DNA of 42,747 bases from Anaerobutyricum hallii DSM 3353 (GTDB lineage Bacteria > Bacillota > Clostridia > Lachnospirales > Lachnospiraceae), in assembly GCF_000173975.1 (NCBI RefSeq), contig NZ_ACEP01000094.1:1-42747 (forward strand), in the 5' to 3' direction. The translations under genes were made by a program, and so were the position numbers. Below the pieces are notes generated by a model. It worked only from the letters and a program-made list of their open reading frames with translations. It was not told the DNA's origin and ran no database searches. Shown here one piece after another: positions 1 to 8,232 of this stretch; within the stretch, counting starts at the first letter, position 1, and each line of letters begins with the position of its first letter.

Positions 1-81
1 CTCTTGCATTGGGCGTCTCTTTGCCACACTTTTAGGGAAAACCAACATATTCTGATACAAAGGAAGGAAGAGGTTTCAATC

Positions 82-444
82 ATGTTTGATTTAATTTCGA
101 TATCGGAAGCGATAAAAAGAAGCTACGATTCAGAAGGTCTGCTCGTTGATGTGCGTTCAGAGGAAGTATTTAAAAAAGGGCATCTCCCAATGGCAGTCAA
201 TCTCCCATTTGAAGAAATTATGAATGAAAAGTTCGATATAGAGGCAATAGAGAAAGATTTTAATATAGAAAAAGAACAGCCAGTTTTTTTATATTGTGAT
301 ACAGGTTCCACAAGTATGCTGGCGGCGAAGAAGCTTGATTCTGTGGGAATTCACGCATACAGTGTGGTTGGCGGCATTATGTTTTATAAAGGATACTTAG
401 AAAAGGAGAAGAACGATTTGTGGACGATGGTGCGTACTTCTTGA
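82..444 (+). CDS. rhodanese-like domain protein
   Basis: A 120-residue single-domain rhodanese-like protein. Such proteins move sulfane sulfur or act as regulatory sulfurtransferases in the cytoplasm. The sequence has the rhodanese N-terminal signature LLVDVRSEEVFKKGHLPMAV, and the active-site loop is built on a cysteine in LYCDTGSTSMLAAKKL, followed by the usual VVGGI strand. The loop is CDTGSTS rather than the common CxxGxR, so substrate preference cannot be told. I chose ATG 82 because the purine-rich aggaaggaagagg lies just upstream; an in-frame extension to position 4 has no ribosome site and no rhodanese homology. It is followed by about 200 bases without a gene. Family call is firm; the specific role is unknown. 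Confidence 0.85.
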   Translation: MFDLISISEAIKRSYDSEGLLVDVRSEEVFKKGHLPMAVNLPFEEIMNEKFDIEAIEKDFNIEKEQPVFLYCDTGSTSMLAAKKLDSVGIHAYSVVGGIMFYKGYLEKEKNDLWTMVRTS

Positions 445-658
445 CATAGCAACATTTCCTAAGTACAATTATAATTATTGAGAAATATGTAGATTATGAA
501 AAAATAGGATGAAGTACATGTGTATCGTGGTATTTTAAGTAGTAATTTATATAGAAAAATGAGGTTAGGCAGATGAAGTAATATTATAAATATTGCTTTA
601 GATATAGAAACGTGTCTTTGTATAAAAACAGAAGAAAGATGCAATGAATGGAGGTAAG
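445..658. other. AT-rich intergenic region
   Basis: About 200 bases between the rhodanese and methyltransferase genes. I see no convincing hairpin terminator or small gene. GGAGG at 650-654 serves the next gene. Confidence 0.5.
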
Positions 659-1828
659 ATGAGCAACAAATATGAGTTTATTGCGCCGTGTCACTTTGGA
701 CTTGAGGCAGTGTGTAAAAGAGAGATAGCAGATTTGGGATATGAGATTGTGAAGGTAGAAGATGGAAAGGTAACTTTTGCCGGAGACATGGATGCTTTGG
801 TAAGAGCAAACATTTTCTTAAGAACAACGCAGAGAATCCTTTTAAAAGTGGCAGAGTTTAAGGCACTAACTTTTGAGGAACTGTTCCAGAATGTGAAAAA
901 GGTTCCGTGGGAAGAGTATTTCCCATCCGATGCGAGATTCTGGGTGACAAAGGCAACTTCTGTAAAGAGTAAGCTTTTCAGCCCTTCTGATATTCAGTCC
1001 ATTGTAAAAAAGGCGATGGTAGAGCGGATGAAAGAGCACTACCATATTAACTGGTTTGAGGAGGATGGTGCCGATTATCCGGTTCGAGTTATTATTTATA
1101 AGGATATTGTGACAATTGGTCTTGATACTTCTGGTGAGAGCCTTCATAAGAGAGGATACCGCCGCATGGTCAGCAAAGCACCGATTGAGGAGACATTGGC
1201 GGCTGCACTTATCAAGCTCACTCCGTGGAATAAGAGCCGTATCCTTGTTGATCCGTTTTGTGGAAGTGGAACATTTCCTATTGAAGCGGCAATGATGGGA
1301 GCGAATATCGCACCGGGAATGCACCGCGAATTCCAAGCGCAGAATTGGGACAATATCGTGTCTCCAAAGCTTTTTTCCAGAGGATTTGAGGAGGCAGAAT
1401 CTTTAGTAGATACGAGCGTGGAGATGGATATTCAAGGATATGATATTGATCCGCAGATTGTAAAAGCAGCAAGAGAAAATGCGAAAAGAGCAGGCGTGGA
1501 CGGACTCATTCATTTCCAGCAGCGTCCGGTTCATCATTTAAGCCATCCAAAGAAGTACGGCTTTGTAATCACGAACCCTCCTTACGGCGAGCGTTTAGAG
1601 GAAAAAGAAGATTTACCAGCACTTTACCGTGATATGGGAAAAGCTTTCGCAGGACTTGACGGCTGGTCTGAGTATGTCATCACTGCTTATGAAGATGCAG
1701 AGCGTTACATCGGAAAGAAAGCGGCGAAGAACCGAAAGATTTATAACGGAATGATGAAGACATATTTCTACATGTTTCCAGGACCAAAACCACCGAGAAG
1801 AAAGAAATTGGTACAGCCGGAAGAATAA
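659..1828 (+). CDS. THUMP-domain class I SAM-dependent rRNA methyltransferase (RlmL/YpsC type)
   Basis: 389 residues. The N-terminal part (about 1-160) is the ferredoxin-like/THUMP RNA-binding region typical of the RlmL N-terminal half and B. subtilis YpsC. The C-terminal Rossmann methyltransferase domain shows DPFCGSGTFPIEAAMMGANI (SAM-binding motif I) and NPPYGERL, the N6-adenine/N2-guanine-type catalytic NPPY motif. By family this points to 23S rRNA N2-guanine methylation (G2445 in E. coli). The last 12 residues are basic (KPPRRKKL). ATG 659 is preferred over ATG 644 because GGAGG at 650-654 sits just before it and 644 would place the ribosome site inside the gene. It lies alone, with about 120 bases before rdgB. 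Confidence 0.88.
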   Translation: MSNKYEFIAPCHFGLEAVCKREIADLGYEIVKVEDGKVTFAGDMDALVRANIFLRTTQRILLKVAEFKALTFEELFQNVKKVPWEEYFPSDARFWVTKATSVKSKLFSPSDIQSIVKKAMVERMKEHYHINWFEEDGADYPVRVIIYKDIVTIGLDTSGESLHKRGYRRMVSKAPIEETLAAALIKLTPWNKSRILVDPFCGSGTFPIEAAMMGANIAPGMHREFQAQNWDNIVSPKLFSRGFEEAESLVDTSVEMDIQGYDIDPQIVKAARENAKRAGVDGLIHFQQRPVHHLSHPKKYGFVITNPPYGERLEEKEDLPALYRDMGKAFAGLDGWSEYVITAYEDAERYIGKKAAKNRKIYNGMMKTYFYMFPGPKPPRRKKLVQPEE

Positions 1829-1952
1829 TCTGTATGAGTATTTTTTCAAGTGTACTTTAATGCGAGAATACTTAGCAGAAAATATTTAATATGAAGATAT
1901 CGAAAATGTTAGAAGTGATATAAAAAGCACAAGTTTTTTGGGAGGCAGCATT

Positions 1953-2537
1953 TTGAAAAAGAAACTGATATTTGCCACAGGAAATAAAGGAAAAATGAAG
2001 GAAATCCGGGAAATTCTCGGAGATTTAGATTACGAGATTCTTTCCATGAAAGAAGCCGGAGTAGATGTTGACATCGTGGAAGATGGAACAACATTTGAAG
2101 AAAATGCAATCATCAAGGCAAAAACTGTAATGGAAGCAACAGGCAGTCTCGTATTAGCAGATGATTCCGGTTTAGAAGTAGATTATCTGAATAAAGAGCC
2201 AGGAGTATATTCAGCCCGCTATATGGGAGAGAATACATCTTATCGCATTAAAAATCAGATTATTTTAGACAGACTGCATGGCGTCCCTGATATCGTAAGA
2301 AGTGCTCGTTTCGTCTGCGTGATCGCAGCGGCATTTCCAGATGGACGAGTAGAGACACGCCGGGCAACGATTGAGGGAAGAATCGCACAGGAACCAGCCG
2401 GAGAAAATGGTTTCGGTTACGACCCTATTTTCTATCTTCCAGAGAAAGGAAAGACAACGGCTCAGCTTTCAGCAGAAGAAAAGAACGAAATCAGTCATCG
2501 TGGAAAGGCATTGCGCCAGATAAAGGAGATTTTATAA
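1953..2537 (+). CDS. rdgB: XTP/dITP diphosphatase (RdgB/HAM1 family)
   Basis: 194 residues, normal family length. It hydrolyses non-canonical purine nucleoside triphosphates (dITP, XTP) to the monophosphate, keeping deaminated bases out of DNA and RNA. Visible signatures: the start LIFATGNKGKMKEI, LVLADDSGLEVDYLNKEPGV with the metal/base-binding aspartates, and the C-terminal GENGFGYDPIFYLPEKGKT followed by KNEISHRGKAL. The start is TTG 1953, preceded by GGAGG at 1941-1945 with 7-base spacing; an upstream TTG at 1938 overlaps the ribosome site. The phosphoesterase gene begins 4 bases after the stop, so the two are probably co-transcribed. Confidence 0.94.
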   Translation: MKKKLIFATGNKGKMKEIREILGDLDYEILSMKEAGVDVDIVEDGTTFEENAIIKAKTVMEATGSLVLADDSGLEVDYLNKEPGVYSARYMGENTSYRIKNQIILDRLHGVPDIVRSARFVCVIAAAFPDGRVETRRATIEGRIAQEPAGENGFGYDPIFYLPEKGKTTAQLSAEEKNEISHRGKALRQIKEIL

Positions 2538-2541
2538 ATAG

Positions 2542-3063
2542 ATGAGTGAAAAGAAAATGAGAATTTTGGTAATCAGTGATTCGCATGGACGTAATGACGA
2601 TGTGGCAGGAGTAATCGAGCAGGTTGGACCAATCGATATGCTCATCCATTGTGGAGATGTAGAGCGAGGAGACGATTATATCCGTTCATTGGTAGATTGT
2701 CCGGTACATATGGTTTCCGGAAACAACGACTATAATCTTGATCTTCCTGCACAAGACATTTTTAATATTGGCGATTATAAAGTGCTGGTTGTCCACGGAC
2801 ATACTTTTTGTGTGTACCGTGGTGTAGAGAGATTAAAACAGTATGCACTTCAGAATCATATAGATATCGTTATGTTTGGGCATACCCATAAACCATATAT
2901 CGAAATCGATGAAGATGTAACAATATTAAATCCGGGAAGCGTTTCTTACCCAAGACAACCTGATCATATGCCAACATTTCTCATTATGGAAATCGATGAT
3001 GAAGGCGAGGCACATTACGGACACGGATATTATAAATCCAAATTTACCGAACTGAAAATTTAA
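2542..3063 (+). CDS. YfcE/MJ0936-type metallophosphoesterase
   Basis: 173 residues. A calcineurin-like phosphoesterase of the small YfcE/MJ0936 group, which hydrolyses phosphodiesters using two metal ions. The metal ligands are visible in order: ISDSHGRNDD (DxH), IHCGDV (GD), MVSGNNDYN (GNxD), VVHGHTF and MFGHTHKPY (GHTH), then NPGSVSYPR. The common context is directly after rdgB, as here (4-base gap), and the natural substrate is not established. An internal ATG at 2557 is a possible alternative start (MRILVISDSHG) and would fit homologues slightly better. Confidence 0.9.
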   Translation: MSEKKMRILVISDSHGRNDDVAGVIEQVGPIDMLIHCGDVERGDDYIRSLVDCPVHMVSGNNDYNLDLPAQDIFNIGDYKVLVVHGHTFCVYRGVERLKQYALQNHIDIVMFGHTHKPYIEIDEDVTILNPGSVSYPRQPDHMPTFLIMEIDDEGEAHYGHGYYKSKFTELKI

Positions 3064-3111
3064 AAAATAATATAAATGTACTCGTGCAAGAAAGCCGGGG
3101 CGTTCTTGAAT

Positions 3112-3156
3112 ATAATGGAAAAGGATGTACATTGCAGCATCCTTTCCATTTTTTGT
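3112..3156 (+). terminator. hairpin terminator upstream of rlmD
   Basis: A stem made of ATGGAAAAGGATG and CATCCTTTCCAT with one bulged base, followed by a run of T. It would end the rdgB/phosphoesterase transcript. A TATAAT-like box just before it leaves open a role in the rlmD leader. Confidence 0.6.
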
Positions 3157-3178
3157 GTATATAGAAAGGAATTATTTT

Positions 3179-4807
3179 ATGAAAAAAGGAGATATTTTTG
3201 AGGGGAAAGTCATCCGAATCGAATTCCCTAATAAAGGAATTATAGATATTGAGGGGCAGAAAGTAATCGTAAAAAATGCGTTAGAAGGTCAGATAGTACG
3301 CTTCTCCATTAATAAAAAGAAACGAGATAAAATCGAAGGAAGACTTCTTGAAGTCATCGAGCCATCCCCGATAGAGCAGCCAGCAGCCTGCAAACATTTT
3401 GGAATTTGCGGTGGCTGTCGTTACCAGAATCTTTCTTACGAACAGCAGCTTGACTTAAAGAAACGTCAGGTAGAAGAACTGATCGAAAAGAACGGTCTTT
3501 CTTTTGATATCGAAAATATCTATGGAAGCCCGATTACAGAAGGCTACCGAAACAAGATGGAATTCACATTTGGTGACGAAGAAAAAGATGGCCCGCTTGC
3601 ACTCGGAATGCATAAGAAAAACAGCTTCTATGATATCGTAACATTAGACGATTGCCGCATCGTAGACCCTGATTTCAACGTACTTCTTCAGGCAATCTTA
3701 AAATACTTCAAAGAAAAAGGCGAAACCTACTTCCACAAAATCCGCCACGAAGGATTTCTTCGTCATCTTGTAATGCGCCGTTCCGTAAAAACAGGCGATA
3801 TTTTAATCAATCTTGTCACTACGACACAGAGCAGACTGGATGAATCTGAATTTGTCAATATGATTCTCTCCCAGAAAATTGATGGAAAAGTAGTCGGCAT
3901 TCTGCACACATTAAACGACAACCTTGCAGATGTTGTACAGAGTGACGAGACAAAAACACTCTACGGACAGGACTATTTCTATGAATACCTTTACAATATG
4001 CGTTTCAAAATCTCCCCGTTTTCCTTCTTCCAGACAAACACATTAGGAGCAGAAGTCCTCTACGATAAAGTAAGGGAATACGTCGGCGAAACAAAAGACA
4101 AACTCATCTATGACCTCTACACCGGAACCGGAACCATTGCCCAGATGCTCGCCTCGGTAGCCAGCAAAGTAGTCGGAGTCGAAATCGTCGAAGAAGCCGT
4201 TGAAGCCGCTAAGAAAAACGCAGTGGACAATCACTTAGATAATTGTGAATTTATCGCTGGTGATGTCCTCAAGGTTGTGGATAACTTAACTAAGAAACCA
4301 GATATCCTTGTACTTGACCCTCCTCGTGATGGTATTCATCCGAAGGCTTTGACGAAGATTATTAACTTTAATGTTGATGAAATGGTGTATGTAAGCTGTA
4401 AGCCTACTAGCCTTATGCGTGATTTGCTTGTGTTTAGGGAAGCAGGGTATGAGGTGAAGAGAGCTTGTTTGGTGGATATGTTTCCTGGAACGGTGCATGT
4501 GGAGACGGTTGTTCTTTTGTCCCAACAAAAACCAGATGACACGATAGAGATCGACTTAGACCTGGACGAGCTGGATGCCACCAGTGCCGAGTTGAAAGCA
4601 ACCTATCAGGAAATCAAAGATTATGTGCTGAAAGAATTTGGCTTGAAGGTTTCAAGTTTATATATTTCTCAGGTAAAACGCAAATGTGGAATTGAAGTGG
4701 GAGAAAACTATAATCTTTCAAAATCAGAAAATGCAAGAGTTCCGCAATGCCCGAAAGAGAAAGAAGATGCTATCAAGGCTGCCCTGAAATATTATGCGAT
4801 GATCTAA
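3179..4807 (+). CDS. rlmD: 23S rRNA (uracil-C5)-methyltransferase RlmD with an element-encoded C-terminal tail
   Basis: 542 residues. It methylates C5 of a uracil in 23S rRNA (U1939 in E. coli numbering). Order: N-terminal TRAM RNA-binding domain (about 1-60), iron-sulfur cysteines in CKHFGICGGCRYQ, then the methyltransferase domain with DLYTGTGTIAQ (SAM), VLDPPRDGIHPK and the catalytic cysteine in VYVSCKP. The family normally ends just after the conserved VHVETVVLL. Here the frame continues for about 100 residues past Glu442. That tail includes ATYQEIKDYVLKEFGLKVSS and looks like a helix-turn-helix. The junction GAGAC (4502-4506) matches GAGAC at 23638-23642 in the recombinase gene, and a reconstructed native gene would encode 452 residues. 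I infer that the tail belongs to the inserted element. ATG 3179 is chosen over an upstream start at 3125 because AAAGGA precedes it and the TRAM domain begins there. Confidence 0.92.
   Translation: MKKGDIFEGKVIRIEFPNKGIIDIEGQKVIVKNALEGQIVRFSINKKKRDKIEGRLLEVIEPSPIEQPAACKHFGICGGCRYQNLSYEQQLDLKKRQVEELIEKNGLSFDIENIYGSPITEGYRNKMEFTFGDEEKDGPLALGMHKKNSFYDIVTLDDCRIVDPDFNVLLQAILKYFKEKGETYFHKIRHEGFLRHLVMRRSVKTGDILINLVTTTQSRLDESEFVNMILSQKIDGKVVGILHTLNDNLADVVQSDETKTLYGQDYFYEYLYNMRFKISPFSFFQTNTLGAEVLYDKVREYVGETKDKLIYDLYTGTGTIAQMLASVASKVVGVEIVEEAVEAAKKNAVDNHLDNCEFIAGDVLKVVDNLTKKPDILVLDPPRDGIHPKALTKIINFNVDEMVYVSCKPTSLMRDLLVFREAGYEVKRACLVDMFPGTVHVETVVLLSQQKPDDTIEIDLDLDELDATSAELKATYQEIKDYVLKEFGLKVSSLYISQVKRKCGIEVGENYNLSKSENARVPQCPKEKEDAIKAALKYYAMI
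4502..4506 (+). other. left attachment junction (attL core) of the 19-kb element
   Basis: GAGAC inside the VET codons of rlmD, also found in the same frame at the right junction. The element-side arm continues to TTGTCCCAACAAA at 4517-4529, the exact reverse complement of the arm at 23612-23624. The crossover dinucleotide should lie within GAGAC. Inferred by comparing the two ends. Confidence 0.72.
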
Positions 4808-4838
4808 GGACATCGCTGATTTCAAGGAGGAATAACAC

Positions 4839-5210
4839 ATGAAAAGCACATTTGAAAAAATGGGTGGAACCTACACACTTGGCGCAGACGGAATTTACTA
4901 TCCGAATCTTGTCAGTACAGATGAAGAACCGCATTATGGGAAATATGGAATGATGCGGAAAACATATCTGAAAGAGCATCGTCCGGCAATGTATTCACTG
5001 TATATGCTGGAAGACAGACTGACAGAACATCTGAATACTGTGGACGATGAAGCACAGGAGAGAATGGATATTCTGGTGAGTCAGATGATGGAGAAGCAGG
5101 GCATTACGGAAGAATTGAAAGCTCGTGACCAGATGGAATGGGTTAGAGCGGTAAATAATGTCCGGAATTCTGCAGAAGAGATTGTGCGTCATGAAATAAT
5201 TTATAAATAA
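4839..5210 (+). CDS. tnpV: TnpV-family transposon-encoded protein
   Basis: 123 residues matching the TnpV family first described from the clostridial mobilizable element Tn4451. Recognisable core: YGKYGMMRKTYLKEHRPAMY, then an acidic helical region and MEWVRAVNNVRNSAEEI near the end. Its function is not established; it is carried by many elements that use large serine recombinases. Start ATG 4839 has GGAGG at 4825-4829. It is the first stand-alone gene of the inserted element, 31 bases after the rlmD tail, and is followed by a good terminator. Confidence 0.88.
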   Translation: MKSTFEKMGGTYTLGADGIYYPNLVSTDEEPHYGKYGMMRKTYLKEHRPAMYSLYMLEDRLTEHLNTVDDEAQERMDILVSQMMEKQGITEELKARDQMEWVRAVNNVRNSAEEIVRHEIIYK

Positions 5211-5216
5211 TAGCTG

Positions 5217-5242
5217 AGGGACTGTTGGACAGTCCCTTTGTT
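5217..5242 (+). terminator. rho-independent terminator after tnpV
   Basis: Stem GGGACTGT (5218-5225), loop TGG, ACAGTCCC (5229-5236), then TTTGTT. Confidence 0.85.
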
Positions 5243-5380
5243 ATTTCTTGGCAGCTAAAATTGGTGACAGGTGTTAATGACATAATTCGCGTTAAATACA
5301 TATATTTTATTTGATTTTTATTGAAATGAGCTATGGTAAAGCTGAAAATCGTAAAAAAATACGAAAATATAAAATAACTA

Positions 5381-5409
5381 TTGACAGATTGGATGGGGGA
5401 AGGTATAAT
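5381..5409 (+). promoter_or_regulatory. consensus sigma-A promoter of the ATPase cassette
   Basis: TTGACA at 5381-5386 and TATAAT at 5404-5409, both perfect, with an optimal 17-base spacer. The start of transcription would fall about 20 bases before ATG 5438. A strong constitutive promoter for one cargo gene is notable. Confidence 0.88.
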
Positions 5410-5437
5410 CCAAGATGTAGAAAGGTATGGTGTAATT

Positions 5438-6712
5438 ATGTTTGTTTCATTTTCAGTAGGAAATACAGGTCCATTCAAGGAGATAACTGGAATCACAACC
5501 CTTGCGGAGAATTTGAAAAAAGAGTTCTTAGAGGAAAATACATTTGAAGTCTCTGGACAGAACTATAATAAAATTTCATACATTTATGGAGCAAATGGTT
5601 CTGGAAAAACAAATTATTTGGCAGCACTTACGAAAATGCAGAAGATGATAATAATGTCTACTGTGTTGGGAGCTAATAATAATAAGCTATTAGAAGTTCC
5701 TGCAATTAAGAAAGAACTAGCAGCACCAATCGAAACTTTTAAGTTTGATATTGATTGTAAAAGTAAAGAGACGTATTTTGAGATTCAGGTGATTATCGAG
5801 GAAATTTTATACACTTATTCATTTGCAATTCAGGATGGAAAAATTCAAAAAGAGCTTTTGACCAAAAAGAAGAAACGGACAGAAGTACTTATTAAGAGGA
5901 CTTCTCCAAAATATGAAGACATAGTACTTCGCTCCGGATTGTCTAGTTTCAAGAATATGGTATCTGTTGTTAGAGAAGACGCATTATGCTTGGCAATGGC
6001 GGCTATGTTAAACAATCCTTTAGCAAGTATGATTCTGAATGAAATAATGAATTATCGTGTGATAAATATGGCTTCGGTTGGAAATGCACCGGATTTTGAT
6101 GAAGAAAATACTAATGAGGAAGCAATAGAAAGATATCTCAAGTATTTAAAAATAGCTGATCCCACATTGACAAATTTAAAGGTTGATTTGGAATCAAAAA
6201 TGGATAAACATGTATTGAGTGAAGACGATTTAGAGAACAAAGAGCTGGTCATCAAAAACATACATGTAAGTGTTCAATCACTTCATGCTACTTACAAAGA
6301 TCATAAACAAGTTGGGGAGATAGAACTTCCATTTTTGAAGTATGAATCAAATGGAACTATTCGAATGCTGAGAGTTTTACCTGCTATTTTTGAGGCATTA
6401 GATGCTGGAAGTACGTTATTTATTGATGAAATAGAGAATGGTTTACATCCTAATTTAGTAAAGCTTTTAGCTGGTTTGTTTAATTCTAATGAATCTAATC
6501 CGCATCATGCACAGTTAATATGTACAACACATGACACACTGCTACTCGATGGAGTACGGAGAGATCAGGTATGGTTTACAGATAAGAACCAGTATGGAGA
6601 AACAAGCATGTGCAGATTAAGCGATTATCCAAATGTGAGAAGCAATGATAATATTGCTGCGAAATACTTACAAGGAGTATTTGGAGCGATTCCCAATACT
6701 CAGAATTTGTAA
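5438..6712 (+). CDS. AAA-family ATPase, AbiL/OLD-like (PF13304/AAA_15 type)
   Basis: 424 residues. SMC/ABC-like ATPase with an N-terminal strand MFVSFSVGNTGPFKE, Walker A YGANGSGKTNYLAAL at about 51-58, a long middle helical insertion, signature-like region FLKYESNGTIRML, Walker B LFIDEIENGLHPNL and switch histidine in CTTHDTLLLDG. Proteins of this shape are the ATPase half of abortive-infection systems (AbiL, RloA/RloB-like), acting with a nuclease or TOPRIM partner. Here the usual RloB partner is missing and an unknown 308-aa gene plus a DUF2188 gene follow. ATG 5438 is chosen because the promoter elements lie upstream at 5381-5409 and would be inside the longer frame. Defence role is inferred from the family, not shown. 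Confidence 0.85.
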   Translation: MFVSFSVGNTGPFKEITGITTLAENLKKEFLEENTFEVSGQNYNKISYIYGANGSGKTNYLAALTKMQKMIIMSTVLGANNNKLLEVPAIKKELAAPIETFKFDIDCKSKETYFEIQVIIEEILYTYSFAIQDGKIQKELLTKKKKRTEVLIKRTSPKYEDIVLRSGLSSFKNMVSVVREDALCLAMAAMLNNPLASMILNEIMNYRVINMASVGNAPDFDEENTNEEAIERYLKYLKIADPTLTNLKVDLESKMDKHVLSEDDLENKELVIKNIHVSVQSLHATYKDHKQVGEIELPFLKYESNGTIRMLRVLPAIFEALDAGSTLFIDEIENGLHPNLVKLLAGLFNSNESNPHHAQLICTTHDTLLLDGVRRDQVWFTDKNQYGETSMCRLSDYPNVRSNDNIAAKYLQGVFGAIPNTQNL

Positions 6713-6720
6713 TAAAAAAA

Positions 6721-6744
6721 GAACCAAAGCGCCAACTTTGGTTC
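6721..6744. terminator. hairpin after the ATPase gene
   Basis: Stem GAACCAAAG (6721-6729) and CTTTGGTTC (6736-6744) directly after the ATPase stop. The run of A lies on its left side, so it is a better terminator for leftward transcription; on the + strand it lacks a T tract. Confidence 0.5.
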
Positions 6745-6747
6745 AGG

Positions 6748-6942
6748 TGGTAGATATCTACCAAATGTAGTAACCATGGGCGAAATGACCATGGCGCAAT
6801 ATAAAATAATCCAAACCAATAATACCATGGTTACTACAAACTTTCAATAAAAATTTAATACAGGAGAGATAAAATATATGACGGAATTGTAGTAATATGG
6901 TAGCTATTGCGCCATTAAATTTATAAGTACTTTGGTCATTTC
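6748..6942. promoter_or_regulatory. interlocking inverted repeats between ATPase and 308-aa gene
   Basis: This 276-base spacer (6713-6988) is full of symmetry. TGGTAGATATCTACCA (6748-6763) is a perfect palindrome. TGTAGTAACCATGG (6766-6779) pairs with CCATGGTTACTACA (6825-6838). TTACTACAA (6831-6839) can instead pair with TTGTAGTAA (6887-6895). The 20 bases 6782-6801 pair with TATTGCGCCA (6905-6914) plus TGGTCATTTC (6933-6942). The alternatives exclude one another, as in an RNA switch. A ribosome site at 6862 precedes a 4-codon frame (ATG 6878, TAG 6890). Function unknown; a MITE-like insertion or a set of operators are alternatives. Confidence 0.6.
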
Positions 6943-6988
6943 TCCTTTTCATATAGATATATTTTTTATATAAAATGGAGGAAATAAT

Positions 6989-7915
6989 TTGATTATTAAA
7001 AAGAAAAGAATTAATAGTTTATCATGTTTGAACCATGTTGAAGAGGGAAAGAATCTGATGATGGTACTACGTGATGCAGCGAGATTTAAAGGGATATTAG
7101 TGAAACTGGGATTTTCGGAGGATTTAATTGAAGGCGAGAGAGTTTTACCATCCATGTTAAATCCGACGCTGAAGAGAAATGCAGAGCCTTTTTATATTAA
7201 GGATAAAACAAAACCGAAAGAACAGTATACACAAACTTTATGGTGGACGCGACATGAGTGGGCAGGCCGTGGAGAGACAAGAGAGGTGACGGATTTTGTT
7301 ACCATTCCTCGTGAGAGATATGCAAGAATAAAATTCGAGCCATACAGTGTGGAATTGTTCTTGAAATATGATGAACAAGGCCAGTTGATGGTAATGACGG
7401 ATTTCATTTCATATTGTCATGATAATGAAAAGTTGCTGATAAATACGATTAATATTTTTCTTACTAATTTTGAAGAGTGTGAAATATTAACTGAGAATTT
7501 TGAAAATGTGATGCCTACCCGAATTATAAAGCTGAATTGGGAAGTGTTACCAAGTGGAGATTATCCGTGGAAAAGGATGCAAGATGATTTACAAAAAGTA
7601 TCTGCTAAAAGTAGTAAGACTGCGAAAAAATTGCTAATTGATAAATGTGAGTTTATAAATTCTTTTCAGCCTGATTTTAGAGCATATGGGAAATCTGGAT
7701 TTCATGGGTATGTGATTTTTGGATTCATGCATAGGAACATATATGTTTTGGAAAGCGTTTATCCGAACAATGCCACATATGTTTTTGGAAAAAATTGGGA
7801 AGAACTTTCAAAACTTACTAAAGCCGAAATTTTAAAAGAGAATTTGCAAGATGTACGAATAATTCATAATAATAATTGGCAACAAGAAATACGTGATTTG
7901 TTGGAGGTAGCATAA
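6989..7915 (+). CDS. uncharacterised 308-aa protein of the ATPase/DUF2188 cassette
   Basis: 308 residues, not recognised. It is soluble-looking, with no signal peptide or membrane segment. Features: basic start IIKKKRINSLSCLNHVEEGK, aromatic stretch YTQTLWWTRHEWAGRGETRE, a central mixed alpha/beta region, and a C-terminal part containing GKSGFHGYVIFGF followed by YVLESVYPNNATYVFGKNW. I see no TOPRIM acidic pattern, HEPN RxxxxH or HNH motif. TTG 6989 is the start, with GGAGG at 6977-6981 and 7-base spacing. Its stop codon abuts the DUF2188 ATG, so the two are translationally linked and probably act together. In this setting it may be the effector or sensor partner of the ATPase; that is inference. 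Confidence 0.75.
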   Translation: MIIKKKRINSLSCLNHVEEGKNLMMVLRDAARFKGILVKLGFSEDLIEGERVLPSMLNPTLKRNAEPFYIKDKTKPKEQYTQTLWWTRHEWAGRGETREVTDFVTIPRERYARIKFEPYSVELFLKYDEQGQLMVMTDFISYCHDNEKLLINTINIFLTNFEECEILTENFENVMPTRIIKLNWEVLPSGDYPWKRMQDDLQKVSAKSSKTAKKLLIDKCEFINSFQPDFRAYGKSGFHGYVIFGFMHRNIYVLESVYPNNATYVFGKNWEELSKLTKAEILKENLQDVRIIHNNNWQQEIRDLLEVA

Positions 7916-8140
7916 ATGGGAAAAAATCAACATGTAACGCCACATAAAGAAGGTGGCTGGCAAGTTAAGGGTGAGAACAATACAAGAGCAACAGTTAGAA
8001 CTGATACACAGGCTAAAGCTATACAGAGAGCACGAGAAATAGCTAGGAACCAAGAATCTGAACTGTTTATTCATGGAAAAAATGGGAGAATTAGAGAAAG
8101 AGATTCATATGGAAATGATCCGTTTCCGCCGAGAGGATAA
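7916..8140 (+). CDS. DUF2188 domain protein
   Basis: 74 residues, almost all one DUF2188 domain: HVTPHKEGGWQVKGENNTRA, then DTQAKAIQRAREIARNQESE and LFIHGKNGRIRERDSYGNDP. The domain is small, basic and of unknown function; members often stand beside restriction or defence genes. GGAGG at about 7902-7906 lies inside the end of the 308-aa gene, and the ATG starts directly after that gene's TAA. Confidence 0.88.
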   Translation: MGKNQHVTPHKEGGWQVKGENNTRATVRTDTQAKAIQRAREIARNQESELFIHGKNGRIRERDSYGNDPFPPRG

Positions 8141-8157
8141 ACTATAATAAGTAAACA

Positions 8158-8202
8158 AAGAGCTGAACAGATAGGACGAAAACTCCTATTTGTTCAGCTC
8201 TT
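8158..8202. terminator. bidirectional terminator between convergent genes
   Basis: A long stem built on AAGAGCTGAACA with its complement TGTTCAGCTCTT, inner pairing ATAGGA with TCCTAT, and loop CGAAAAC. It separates the rightward cassette from the leftward mobL gene. Confidence 0.8.
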
Positions 8203-8232
8203 GTGTTTATAAGAGGTCAAAGAAGAAACAAA

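Noticed and set aside
866-1336. Long reverse frame of 156 codons within the rRNA methyltransferase gene
   Set aside because: Fully overlaps a well-supported gene on the other strand and has no ribosome site or known motif.
5311-5547. 78-codon forward frame before the ATPase
   Set aside because: It covers the consensus promoter and overlaps the start of the ATPase in another frame.
6721-6945. Retron-type msr-msd RNA
   Set aside because: No reverse transcriptase gene is near; the symmetry alone is not enough.
6989-7915. 308-aa protein as the missing RloB/TOPRIM partner
   Set aside because: I could not find the TOPRIM glutamate and DxD pattern, and RloB proteins are usually shorter.
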